Positions 43,601-53,468 of a DNA stretch of 64,000 bases are shown piece after piece. The stretch covers positions 2,210,423 through 2,274,422 of the forward strand of contig NC_049989.1 in assembly GCF_000003815.2 (NCBI RefSeq). The letters are read 5' to 3'. The position numbers and the translations under genes were made by a program. Position 1 is the stretch's first letter; every line of letters starts with the position of its first letter. Below the pieces are notes generated by a model. That model saw only the letters and a list, made by a program, of their open reading frames with translations. It was not told where the DNA came from and made no database searches. Source of the stretch: Branchiostoma floridae. Taxonomy: Eukaryota; Chordata; Leptocardii; Amphioxiformes; Branchiostomatidae.

Positions 43601-46600
43601 CCATCATGGTCGAAATATGCAATACGATACGCTTTCATACAATCGGTCCCGGCATGTAGAGAATTAATGAAGGTTGATAAATATTCTCATACGTTGCGTT
43701 TACGAGTGTTTCTATTTGCAGAGCAAAAGGGCGGCAAGAAGAAGAAGGGAGGCTCCTTCATGACCGTGTCTGCTGTGCACAGGGTAGGTAACAGCCTTTC
43801 ACAAGAGTCATATTGGTCCAAATGTACATACTACGTACGTTGTACGCTAGCTTTATGATTACAAATTGTGGATGTATGTATTGTCAATTGTTGTGGAGCC
43901 TGAGGGCGGTTGGCCCTGGAACAGTCTACTTGAAAATCCTGTGACAAATTAAAGATGACAAAAAATGTGATCTCGACAGCTGTGTAGAGAAAAGGCTGCA
44001 AGCAATGGTCTGATGGTGAGAACATGTATAGTGAATATTGTATTATAACGAAGGAAGATATGTTCAAATATCTTATGTCATCATCTGACCACGATATACT
44101 GGAGAATCTAAGTGTAAGTTCGTCTACACATGTTTTAAGAAGAGAGAAGGAGCATGTGAACTATAGTATATGTGTGTAGTATATGTGCAATAAACTTCAT
44201 TATATTTCAGCCATACCATAGGTATGGTGAAATATATTGTATTCGTAATTATATTGCAATCCATACATAGTATGGGATTGCAATATATTGTTTTTCCTGA
44301 GTTTCTCCTGTCAAAATCTTCAAATGGATTCTACTTTTTCATTTTTGGGCCAAATGAGCTGAAATTTGGCATGGAGGTAGAAATAGCAAATACCCCCAGG
44401 CGTTTTTTTCACTTTTTTGATAGAGGCCTTAGAATTTATGATATTTAGGGTTTTTGGTCATTTTTAGACAAAATATATATATTTTGGGCCCCTGTGCCCT
44501 GGTATTACAAGCTGATGACCTGAAATTTGGTACAGAGGTGCATTGGACATATGAGCACAGAAAACCATCAAAACTTTCTTCATAGATCACTCCAAAAATG
44601 AGCTATTTTAGGGTTTTTGGCCATTTTTGACTAAAAAAGTATATTTTTGGCTCCTATGCCCTTGTATTCAAACCAAATGACCTGAAATTTGGTAGATATG
44701 TGCATTGGACACATGAGCACAGGGTCCCACCAACACTTTCTTCATAGATCACTTAAAAAATGAGTTATTTTGGGTTTTTTGACCATTTTTGACTAAAAAT
44801 GTCTATTTTTTGCTCCTATACCCTTGTATAGAAACCAAATGGCCTGAAATTTGGTGAAGAGGTGCATTGAACATATGCTCACATGACCCCATTGAAACTT
44901 TCTTCATAGATCACTTCAAAAATTAGTTATTTTGGGGTTTTCAGTCATTTTTGTCTAAAAATGTATATTTTTGGCTTCTATGCCCTTGTATTGAAACCAA
45001 ATGACCTAAAATTCGGGATAAAGGTGTGTAGGACAACTGCCCACAGTACTTCATTATTCCTTTGAGCAGACATTACTTCAAATTGTTGAATTTGGGGATT
45101 TTTTCCAGGATGAAGATGGATTGCAATATGCTGTATTTGCTCCTAAGCAAATGTCGGCCTTTCTAGTGTTTCTTTCTTTCTTTCTTTCTCCTGTCAAATC
45201 TTCTAATCGAATCAACTCCGCCATTTTTTAACCAATTGACTTGAAATTTGGCACAAGGGTAGAGTAAGCCAATACCCTTAGGTGTTTTTTTCATTTTTTT
45301 CATATCTGCCTTTAAAATGATTTTATTGAGGTTTTTGTCAATTTTTATGTATATTTCGGGCTCCTGTACCCTGGTATTACAGCCGAATGACATGAAATTT
45401 GGTACAGAGGTGCCTTGATCATATGCTCACCTAGATTCAATAACAGTTTTGGCATACGGTACAACAAAATGCTTAATTTTGCGATTTTTTGACCAAAAAA
45501 GGACATTTTTGGCTCCTGTAGCCTCGTTTTACAACCAAATGATCTGAAATTTGGTATAAAAGTGCCCTTCAACTATGTGCACATAAATTCAATAAAAGTT
45601 TTCCCATACAGTACAACAAAATGCTTAATTATGCGATTTTTGGCCATTTTTTGACCAAAAAAGGACATTTTTGGCTCCTGTAGCCTCGTTTTACAACCAA
45701 ATGATCTGAAATTTGGTATAAAAGTGCCCTTCAATTATGTGCACATAAATTCAATAAAAGTTTTCCCATACGGTACAACAAAATGCTTAATTTTGCGATT
45801 TTATGGCCATTTTTTGACAAAATTTGGACATTTTTTGCTCCTGTTCCCTCGATTTACAACCTAATGACCCGTAAATTGGTAAAGGGGTGCTCTAGATATC
45901 TATTCAAATGACCCATGTATAATTTTTGGCATGGACCACTTTAAAATGATATGTTTGGGATTTTTTTGGTCATTTTCCAATGGCCAAAGGGGTCAACGAC
46001 CTTGCATGAGGGAGATGGCTGAAATATGCTGTATTTGCTCTCAAGCAAATGTCGGCCTTTCTAGTTGTCATTGTCATTATAACTTATATTATAGCTTTAC
46101 TCGATGTTTTACATGCTAGGAACAACTGGATCACCTGATGCACACCTTGCACGAGACCTACCCGCACTTTGTGCGCTGCATCATCCCCAACGAGGTCAAA
46201 ACCGGCGGCATCATCGACGGGCCTCTGGTCTACAACCAGCTGACGTGTAACGGTGTGCTGGAGGGCATCCGTATCTGCCAGAAGGGCTTCCCCAACAAGC
46301 AGATCTTCTCCGATTTGGTGGAGAGGTAAATCGGGGTTACTTTTCATTGAGTTACAAGTTGGGCTTATCTATTTCTAGGTGCATCAACTATGTGATAATA
46401 GTTAATAAGTACATCAGATAAAGTAATTTTTGAATTTACATGGGGACCCTTTCGATTGGTGTTTGAAAAAAAAATCGTTCATGCAAGGTGATGAAAACAG
46501 GTGTCTAAGGCATAAGAACCTTTTTTCAATTCCCTGATCATTTCTACAGATACCGAATCCTGGCAGCTTCTGTCTTTGCGGATGGCACCTTCATTGAGGG

Positions 46601-48580
46601 AAAAGAGGCCTCTAGGCTGCTTCTTGAAGCCACGGGGCTCCCGAAAGCCTCATATGGCATTGGTCTCACCAAAGTGTTCTTCAAGGTATCTTAAAAGTTG
46701 TTTATTTTGACTCTCCGGTGCTCATACAATTGAAGCGATATGTAGGTACTATGTGTCTTTATTTTTCTAAAAGACACTGATTACTGATAAGTTGTTTTGC
46801 TGATTTATTAAAATTGGGAGCTTTGAGATACTAGTACTTTACATACTTTCCACCAAGAATTTCTGTTTCTATTTGTTGTATCTAGTTGTTATTAATGGAT
46901 GCAGGTGCTGGACTAAATATTTCATATCCTCCTCTAGGCTGGAACTCTGGCCAAGCTTGAGGAGTTGCGTGAGGATAAAATCAACGCCACCATCACCGGA
47001 ATACAGTCTGTTATCCGCGGCAGGAAGCAGAGGCAGATCTTCGAGAAGCTATATGCAGGAAGGTACGTGGCACTACCTAGTATGTATATGTCCCTTTCCT
47101 GGCGTGTTCATAACTATATTTTCTTACTAATATAGCACTATTGCTGATTTGATCTTACGTCATGGAGAATGCCGATGATGACGTGTGAGGATTGTGATGA
47201 TGGGAATGCTGATGGAGATGATGGTGATGGTGGGGGTGATGGTATTGATTATGGTGGTAATGAAAGCGATGCCGTATGGTGATGATGGTGGGAATGGTGA
47301 TTTTGGTGTTGATGGTGATGATGGTGGGAATGGTGATTGTGGTTTTGATGGTGATGATGGTGGGAATGGTGATGGTGGTGTTGATGGTGTTGATAATGTT
47401 GGTAATGAAGGCGATGCAGTATGGTGATGATGATGATGGTGATGGTGATGAGGAAGATGATGATGGAATAAATGATGACTGGGATGATGGTAATGGGGAT
47501 GATAATCGGAGTAATGTTTTTGTTGTTGATGATGATAACATACATAAATCCTCTTTCCAGACAAGCCTGTGACATCATCCAACGCAACATCCGGTCGTTC
47601 TTCAAGCTGCGCCATGACGGCTGGTACAAGATGTATGGAGCCATCAAGCCGCAGCTCACCGGCGCCAAGGCTGAGGAGATGCTGGAGGTCAAGACCAAGG
47701 AACTGGAGGTGTGGGCATGTCACCTCAATGGTGCTATAACGACTTTGACTTTATTGACGATGAGACAAGTCACTACAATGGTCTGCCTAGGCAGCTTTGG
47801 GCTGGTAGCGGCAGAATCTAAACAAATGCGGACGAACATACAAGGAATTCATAACAAGAAAAATACAATATAATGAAATAAAATAATCAATAACTATAAA
47901 ATGTCATGCGACTACAGATATGGAAGAAATTGATCTATACCACATAAGAATGGCATACTTAGCATACTATGAGTTTGATATTAAAATCATGACAAGAGGG
48001 TTCTGCAACGGGCTTTGAACTGTGAGAGAGTGTTAGAGTCGGTGACATGTTTTGGAAGGTTGTTCCAGATCCCGGAGGTGTAGGGGATGAAGCTGTTTTT
48101 GTATGGTGTGGTTCTACATCGGGGGGTGTGGAGGTGACGACGACGGCATCATGATACATTGATGCACATGGAATTTTTGTTGGAAAAAATTAAGCCTCTC
48201 TGATCACGCCCTCTTGCCTCTTTGGTTTCCAAATAAGTCTTTTTTTGGTCATGGTTCTAGAATAGAACTTTTATTTACTTTGTTACATTTGATAATTCCT
48301 GCGAATTTCTTCCTTGTTGTAAATTTATACCCATCATTTCACACGTGATAGCCATGGATTCTACATTGTTTACCGAAATAAGGAATGCGTATGTATAAAA
48401 CTCTTTGTTTGGAGCAACCATTGAACAAGTACAATCGAGAATAAACTAACTGTTTATACCATTTTTCAACAGGAAGCATCCAAAGCTCTGGAGACCAAAC
48501 GAAAGCAGAGGGATGTCCTCGAGAAGCAGATCAACGATATTCTTGCCGAAAAGGAAGATATCCAAAACCTGCTTTCTTCG
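37665..48580 (+). CDS. Muscle-type myosin II heavy chain, P-loop to start of rod (partial)
   Basis: Exons: 37665-37773, 38302-38394, 38767-38830, 39425-39526 or 39597-39698 (alternatives), 40402-40638, 41115-41286, 41914-42010, 42437-42607, 42746-43061, 43722-43783, 46120-46325, 46550-46685, 46938-47062, 47561-47708, 48473-48580. All phases join. Motifs in order: P-loop [13 protein letters not shown]; switch [16 protein letters not shown]; switch [24 protein letters not shown]; Lys-rich loop 2 (GGKKKKGG); actin-binding [12 protein letters not shown]1/SH2 helix [16 protein letters not shown]; converter; two IQ-like segments; and the coiled-coil start. It is an actin-based ATPase of sarcomere-type filaments. 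About 177 N-terminal residues and the whole rod are missing here; upstream lies an LTR and gap, downstream a gap and LINE B. The first intron has a weak donor (GTTCGG). Confidence 0.92.
38058..38074. repeat. Poly(G) run
   Basis: An uninterrupted run of about 16 G in a myosin intron, liable to sequencing error and length variation. Confidence 0.8.
39425..39526 (+). CDS. Myosin alternative exon, version a
   Basis: 102 bases, acceptor ggtttcag, donor ACTG|GTAAGTGG. It encodes [18 protein letters not shown] then [16 protein letters not shown]. It can follow exon 38767-38830 (ending in a single T of the Tyr codon) and precede exon 40402, exactly as version b can. It covers the region of the motor domain that Drosophila Mhc varies with its exon 7 set. 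Confidence 0.85.
39597..39698 (+). CDS. Myosin alternative exon, version b
   Basis: 102 bases, acceptor cgtattgtttcag, donor TGTAG|GTAAGAG. Its peptide differs from version a at four positions (Lys/Ala, Ser/Met, Val/Ile, Thr/Val), while about thirty of 102 bases differ, mostly silently. The 70-base intron between the versions is very short. Same phase and length as version a. Confidence 0.85.
39774..39990. repeat. Cluster of TGACG-type motifs downstream of the alternative exons
   Basis: Repeated words tgacgcatgacgaa, aacgaatgacgaag, cgtatgacgtatg and tgacgcatgacgac occur at irregular spacing in the intron after exon version b. A relic of a tandem repeat or a set of splicing-factor sites; nothing decides. 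Confidence 0.5.
40137..40290. mobile_element. 154-bp MITE with TACAGGCTTTTCATT ends
   Basis: The terminal inverted repeat TACAGGCTTTTCATT extends imperfectly to gacgtcat / gatgacatc. TA flanks both sides (40135-40136, 40291-40292), suggesting a Tc1/mariner-type target. It lies in a myosin intron. Confidence 0.75.
40886..40960. repeat. (TACTA)n microsatellite
   Basis: About 14 pentamer units of tacta/ctata phase in a myosin intron, with a few interruptions (taccatac, tataatatac). Confidence 0.9.
41500..41730. repeat. CA-rich microsatellite with interruptions
   Basis: Long runs of CA, ACAT and CACG units in a myosin intron, including a gcgcgggcgcgcgcgcg segment near 41625-41641. The open frame across it is low-complexity. 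Confidence 0.9.
42163..42188. mobile_element. Minute palindromic insertion (family P), 26 bp
   Basis: A perfect palindrome made of CAAGGAGGTTAAA and its complement, bracketed by the direct repeat CTGTGAC at 42156-42162 and 42189-42195. It lies in a myosin intron and shares its 13-base arms with the element at 18116-18151. Confidence 0.75.
44304..45166 (+). mobile_element. Helitron-like non-autonomous element with ~160-bp tandem repeats, copy 1
   Basis: It starts TCTCCTGTCAAA, contains 4-5 units of about 160 bp (each with atgacctgaaatttggta, then a TTTTTGGC-CATTTTTGAC word) and ends with the 18-base palindrome ATTTGCT-CCTA-AGCAAAT, 11 bases before CTAG followed by T. A TC start, a hairpin about a dozen bases from a CTRR end and a flanking T are Helitron hallmarks. 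Related HINE/DINE-type elements also carry central tandem repeats. The real 5' end may lie up to 80 bases further left, where another palindrome (attgcaatcc / ggattgcaat) occurs. No Rep/helicase coding. Confidence 0.65.
45187..46064 (+). mobile_element. Helitron-like non-autonomous element with ~160-bp tandem repeats, copy 2
   Basis: Same start (TCTCCTGTCAAA) and same 3' end (palindrome ATTTGCT-CTCA-AGCAAAT, then GTCGGCCTTTCTAG and T) as copy 1, head to tail with it across about 20 bases of TTTC repeat. Its internal units have diverged from copy 1 (words caaccaaatgatctgaaatttggta and acataaattcaataaaag). It lies in the myosin intron before exon 46120. Confidence 0.65.
47175..47545. repeat. 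GATGGT-rich minisatellite in a myosin intron
   Basis: Reiterated ggtgatgatggtgggaatgg and variants occupy nearly the whole intron between exons 46938-47062 and 47561-47708, ending about 15 bases before the acceptor. The open frames here are low-complexity and not genes. Confidence 0.9.
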
Positions 48581-48754
48581 GTAATATAGCTTTATATTCC
48601 TGTATATTATATTACAGTATGGTATACCATTGTATTGTATTGTACAATATCATGTGTCAGATAACGAGCCTCGGTATAGTTATAGTCATGGTATTTTGAC
48701 TCCTAGTCAGCTTGTAATTACGATAGTCCAGCACATTGCTTTCTAATACTGTAA

Positions 48755-48859
48755 ATGCATTTAAGTTCGCGGGACTTTATTTCGCGGTAGCGGGAAAATG
48801 GACTTTTCGCGGTGGTTTAATTTCGCGTAGCACCATGCACTGTAGTCTCTTACTGTTAT
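48755..48859. repeat. TTCGCGG-rich repeat fragment cut by the gap
   Basis: Contains the words ttaagttcgcggga, atttcgcggtagcggg, tttcgcggtgg and aatttcgcg in series, typical of a dispersed MITE end. The right part is lost in the N gap. Confidence 0.5.
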
Positions 48860-48959
48860 NNNNNNNNNNNNNNNNNNNNNNNNNNNNNNNNNNNNNNNNN
48901 NNNNNNNNNNNNNNNNNNNNNNNNNNNNNNNNNNNNNNNNNNNNNNNNNNNNNNNNNNN
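48860..48959. other. Assembly gap (100 N)
   Basis: It lies 280 bases after the last visible myosin exon and next to a tandem repeat. No rod exon occurs to its right within the window. Confidence 1.
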
Positions 48960-49110
48960 GAGTCAAATACATTGTACTGGGTCAATTACATTGTAGTGAG
49001 TCAAATACATCGTAGTTAGTCAAATACATTGTAGTATGTCCAATACACTGTACTGAGTCCTACACAGTGTACTGAGTCCAATACACTGTACAGAGTCGTA
49101 TACAATGTAC
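48960..49110. repeat. Tandem ~20-bp repeat at the gap edge
   Basis: Seven to eight units resembling gagtcaaatacattgtact, degenerating towards the right. It probably caused the assembly break. Confidence 0.8.
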
Positions 49111-49286
49111 TTCAAAGTAAACTACATTACATGCAGCACCACTTCCCTCCGCCAGGGATGTAGCACTCCGCTTACTCAATATTACAAGGGTATCATAGGG
49201 GATCTTGGTATCAGTAGACGAACTTGGCGAAATTCGAAGAATGCCACGTTCGACGCCTGCACGCAGATACGTTTCGAGTTTTTTTT

Positions 49287-49300
49287 TCTAATTTCATGTT
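49287..49300. repeat. Target-site duplication of LINE B, left
   Basis: TCTAATTTCATGTT, repeated at 54907-54920. Confidence 0.9.
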
Positions 49301-49381
49301 TTTTGTTTTTTTTTTCCTTCCTGATTCCGTGTTCGTCACGGCACTTTATTACATGTCACAGAAAGCTGTACAATATGTAGC

Positions 49382-52300
49382 TTATATCATATTTCTAAGA
49401 ATACATTCTGATTTGAAAATTTTCAGAATGATTTCTGCATCTTGACATAGTGAATTCGGGGATGACACTGTAGACTTATATTTTACAATGGATAGTTTCG
49501 CAACTAGCAGCAGTTCATTGATGTACCGAAACTTGTTTAACATATGAGGGTTGTATCCAAAAATAATGTCATGTACAGTGAGAGATATGGAATAACTAAA
49601 CAAACTTTCCACATAATCCCATAATGGTTTAACAATTTTACAGTCAAAGAAAAAATGCTCTATATATTCTATAATATCGCAAAAAATACACTTATTATTT
49701 TCTACAATTCTCATCTTATGCAACAATATTTTGGTCGGATAAATATTATGCAAGATCTTCAATTGCAAACTAATAAGTTTGGGTTCTTTAGTGGTCAAGA
49801 AGGGAGATTTCCATAGTACATGCCAAGAAATGGAACGAAAATCGTACATTGGAAATCGTTTCTCCCAGAAATTCTGTGAGACTGGGACTGCTTGGTATTG
49901 CATGATACAGAAATTCTTAAAGAAGATAGAGTCTAGTAAGCGGATGTCTTTACCACAAAGTTTGATACTAGGAGATTCTTCGTTGTCTAATCGAGAAACA
50001 CCTTTCCATTGTTTGGGAATTGAATTGATTAAAGCATGATACTGTAGTAATACATGTGCATCATTACCAACAATAGCTTTTACATCATCAAAAGATATAA
50101 AGTTACCCTGATCATCCACAATATCATTTACATAAAGAATATGTCGTCTAATCCATTTCTTAAAATAAAGCATGTTGCCCTTGTAACTTATACAAGCATT
50201 GTTCCATAACAATTGCCAATTTACTTGATTTACCTCAATATCATTGACATTCTGTACAGGTTTCATTTCATACCAAGTAAGTATGAGTTTACGGTAATAG
50301 AGAGGTAAGGGCAACAGTGAATCTTTAGATGACACATGGACTGCCGAGCAGTTATGTCTCAATATACAAAGATCAGGTCCTAACTTCTTAAAATAATACA
50401 GTTGTATCTTCTTCCATGTAGGAGTAGGAGTTTCACTACCGGATAACAATTTTTTTATCGATCGTAATAAACAACATTTGTGCATTATTCTTATATCTAT
50501 CATTTTCAATCCTCCCTTTGAATAGTCTTGAACCATCACATTACGCTTTACTCTATCTCTTTTCCAGATAAATCTGTAAAACATCAAATTAACATCCTTT
50601 AAGAAGCTATCCGGTGGTATAAGTGCACCAAAACTGTAAGACAGTTGTGAAGCTACAAGGTTTTTGAGCACTGTTATTTTTCCTATAAGACTAAGGTTGC
50701 GTGAAGCCCAAGATAATAAAATGTTTTTCATCTTACAGTATTTTTTGCTCCAATTTACTTCTACTTCAGAGGCACAACATGCAGATGAGAAAACAATCCC
50801 TAAACATTTTGCTGTGGTGCACCATTTTAGCCCACTAGCTTGTTCAGAGCAGTGTCTCCAAGGGCCTAGCCACATGGCTACTGTTTTTTCTTTATTCAAA
50901 ACTAGACCAGAAAAAACGGAAAAATGTCTAATAATATCTAAACTTCTATCAATAGAAATTTTGTCACCAAGTATCAGTTCAGTATCATCTGCATATTGAA
51001 AAATTCGAGATTCAACATCGGAGTCGCTAAGCCCAGATAATGTAATACCTTTGATTTCGGAAGACTGGCGGACTTTAAGAGCAAAGAGCTCTGTGGCTAA
51101 AATAAACAGAAGAGAAGACAGGGGACATCCTTGACGTATACCTCTTCCCAGGTCAAACCATTCAGAGATATGACCACAATGATTGATACAACTACGGGCA
51201 TTATTAGTGTATACCTTTACCCACTGAACAAAATCTGAACCGAAATTGAACTTTTCAAGAACTTTTATAATGAGGTCTTTGGAAATAGTATCAAAGGCTT
51301 TGCTGTAATCTAAGAAGAGAATGGCACCTGGAACATTAGAATCTCTAGTAAAGCAAATTATGTCATCTATGGCTCGTATGTTATTCAAAATACTACGTCC
51401 CTTGATATATCCAACTTGGTCTGGTCCAACAATGTGAGAGATAATGTTCTGTAATCTATTTGCTAATATCTTTGCACCTATTTTGTAATCCGTGTTTGTG
51501 ATTGAGATAGGTCGCCAGTTAGACAGCTGGTCTCTACTTAAATCTTGGTGTTCACCCCCTTTAAAGAGTAAGGATATAACCCCTTTACGTTGAGTGGAAG
51601 AAAGCTGGTTCTTCGTGTAGCCCTCATTTAGTGAGTTCAAAACCATAGATCCTATTCTGCTCCAAAAGACTTTATAAAAGTCAGTAGTAAGGCCATCTAG
51701 GCCGGGACTGCAATTTGTCATGTTACGTAGAGCAGATGTACATTCCGTCATAGTAAACAACCCTTCACAAGATTTACTTTGCATGTCAGACAACGTCGGA
51801 AAATTTACGTCTGTAATAAAGTCATCAAAGCTTTCTATGTCGAAATCGTTGTTTTTACTGTATAGTTTTCTATAGTAATCGACTTGTTGTTCCAATAATT
51901 TATTTTGATCTGTTATTATGTGACCGTCAGGTGTTCTGAGGCTTGTAATAACATTGTGTATGGCACGTGACTTCTCAAGTCGAAGAAAGTAGGCTGTGTT
52001 TTTTTCTCCTTCCTCAATCCATTTAACTTTTGAGCGGATTTGTGCACCATGCGCCTCGTGAAGGGCTAATGCTTCAAACTCAGCCTTTGTGTTGTGCACC
52101 TGTTGCTGTAAAGTTAAATTCTTTGGATCGGAAGCTAATTGTTTTTCCAGCCGTTCTAATTTTTCATCAATTATGTTGTGTTTGGATCGTTTTTCAAAAG
52201 CCTTTTGTTTCCCGTAACTAATTGAGAAAGTTTTTATCTTACTCTTACAGATGTCCCATATTAACTGTTTATCTTCGATCACAGAGTCACTAAGGCCTTC

Positions 52301-53131
52301 TTGGATGTTTCCTATGATTTCATTAACACGATCAACAAACACCTTATCTTTTAGAAATGAATTATTGAATTTCCAATATGAAGGTCCTTTGTCAAACTGT
52401 GTTACAGACATATCCAATACAACAGCTCTATGATCACTGCAGGGGAAAGAGATGATTTCACATGCAGTAGTTTTATCAAACAAAAAGTCATTAATCAGGA
52501 GATAATCTAGTCTCCTGGCTGTAAAAGGGTTTCTCTTAGACCATGTGTAATCCTTGTCTTCACTATGGAAGACTCTCCAGATGTCAAGTAGTTCAAGGTT
52601 GTCTGTCAAATTATTAAAACATTTAACCTCTGCTTTATCATGCTCTTTCCCTGCTACATTGTCGAGATCAGGGTTGAGTACTGTATTGAAATCACCAGCT
52701 AACATAAAATATTCACCGTCACAACAATGCTCTTGCAGTTGAGTTAGAACCTGTTTGTAGAACAGTTTCTTACTCACTACATTGTTAGGAGCATATACAT
52801 TGAAACAAACAAATTTCTCACCATGGTGTATAAATTTCACACCGATTGAACGATCAGAAAGATTTATAAATTCAACATTATTACAGTCAAAATTCTCAGC
52901 TATTAATATAATTTGTCCTTTACTGTGTGAGGTGCAAGGATGAGCGTAAAGTTTTCCACCCCACTCTTTTGTCCATGCATCTTTGACATCATTGGTTATA
53001 TAAGTTTCCTGCAAGCAAACAATATCAATTTGTTTTGTTTTCAAATATTGAAAAACAGTTCGACGGACGGATCTTTTCCGTAGTCCTCTGACATTGATGC
53101 TAAGAAAACGTACCATGACAACAAATGTCAA
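49382..53131 (-). CDS. LINE B ORF2: APE endonuclease and reverse transcriptase, intact
   Basis: The natural start is probably the ATG at 53116 (MVRFLSINVRGL), about 1244 residues. Endonuclease: INVRGL, QETY, GDFN and SDHR. Reverse transcriptase: FLDYSKAFD, IRQGCPLSS, YADD near residue 707. A C-terminal Cys/His motif (CIFCDIIEYIEHFFFDC) follows near residue 1150. No internal stop. Overall about 30-40% like LINE A ORF2 by eye, the same broad Tx1/L1 group. In this element it is preceded by a separate, truncated ORF2 start, so how it would be translated is unclear. Confidence 0.9.
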   Translation of the reverse strand: MTFVVMVRFLSINVRGLRKRSVRRTVFQYLKTKQIDIVCLQETYITNDVKDAWTKEWGGKLYAHPCTSHSKGQIILIAENFDCNNVEFINLSDRSIGVKFIHHGEKFVCFNVYAPNNVVSKKLFYKQVLTQLQEHCCDGEYFMLAGDFNTVLNPDLDNVAGKEHDKAEVKCFNNLTDNLELLDIWRVFHSEDKDYTWSKRNPFTARRLDYLLINDFLFDKTTACEIISFPCSDHRAVVLDMSVTQFDKGPSYWKFNNSFLKDKVFVDRVNEIIGNIQEGLSDSVIEDKQLIWDICKSKIKTFSISYGKQKAFEKRSKHNIIDEKLERLEKQLASDPKNLTLQQQVHNTKAEFEALALHEAHGAQIRSKVKWIEEGEKNTAYFLRLEKSRAIHNVITSLRTPDGHIITDQNKLLEQQVDYYRKLYSKNNDFDIESFDDFITDVNFPTLSDMQSKSCEGLFTMTECTSALRNMTNCSPGLDGLTTDFYKVFWSRIGSMVLNSLNEGYTKNQLSSTQRKGVISLLFKGGEHQDLSRDQLSNWRPISITNTDYKIGAKILANRLQNIISHIVGPDQVGYIKGRSILNNIRAIDDIICFTRDSNVPGAILFLDYSKAFDTISKDLIIKVLEKFNFGSDFVQWVKVYTNNARSCINHCGHISEWFDLGRGIRQGCPLSSLLFILATELFALKVRQSSEIKGITLSGLSDSDVESRIFQYADDTELILGDKISIDRSLDIIRHFSVFSGLVLNKEKTVAMWLGPWRHCSEQASGLKWCTTAKCLGIVFSSACCASEVEVNWSKKYCKMKNILLSWASRNLSLIGKITVLKNLVASQLSYSFGALIPPDSFLKDVNLMFYRFIWKRDRVKRNVMVQDYSKGGLKMIDIRIMHKCCLLRSIKKLLSGSETPTPTWKKIQLYYFKKLGPDLCILRHNCSAVHVSSKDSLLPLPLYYRKLILTWYEMKPVQNVNDIEVNQVNWQLLWNNACISYKGNMLYFKKWIRRHILYVNDIVDDQGNFISFDDVKAIVGNDAHVLLQYHALINSIPKQWKGVSRLDNEESPSIKLCGKDIRLLDSIFFKNFCIMQYQAVPVSQNFWEKRFPMYDFRSISWHVLWKSPFLTTKEPKLISLQLKILHNIYPTKILLHKMRIVENNKCIFCDIIEYIEHFFFDCKIVKPLWDYVESLFSYSISLTVHDIIFGYNPHMLNKFRYINELLLVAKLSIVKYKSTVSSPNSLCQDAEIILKIFKSECILRNMI

Positions 53132-53440
53132 TCAGAATGTTTCATCTTGACTTAAGAATTTTATACCAATGACCCTCTCAGATATATCTATAAATTCCAC
53201 ATTTTTAATGTTGGAACCTTTAGATATCAAAATAACTTGTCCTTTGCTATGACAGGTACCAGGGTGTGCGTAAAGCATCCCTCCCCATTCTGTCTTCCAT
53301 GTCTCTATATCAGCATGGCTGATGTAAGTTTCTTGCATAAAAGCAATGTCTATCTTCTTATCTTTAAGGTATTGAAAAACAGTTCGCCGTACCGTTCGTT
53401 TCCTTAAGCCTCGCGTGTTGATGGTGAGTAGTCGAACCAT
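53132..53440 (-). pseudogene. Truncated second endonuclease start (102 codons) of a related LINE
   Basis: ATG at 53440; reads MVRLLTINTRGLRKRTVRR and so on, collinear with the first ~100 residues of the ORF2 beginning at 53116 and about two-thirds identical to it. It ends in TGA at the junction, in the same frame as the downstream ORF2. It follows ORF1 after 28 bases, the spacing expected for a genuine ORF2 start. It lacks the GDFN and SDH catalytic parts, so it has no nuclease activity by itself. Confidence 0.88.
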
Positions 53441-53468
53441 GGGTGTTGATGGAAGATAGACCTAAGTC

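Noticed and set aside
47155-47723. His/Pro/Ile-rich and Gly/Asp/Val-rich frames on both strands
   Set aside because: Products of the GATGGT minisatellite. The only real coding part here is myosin exon 47561-47708.
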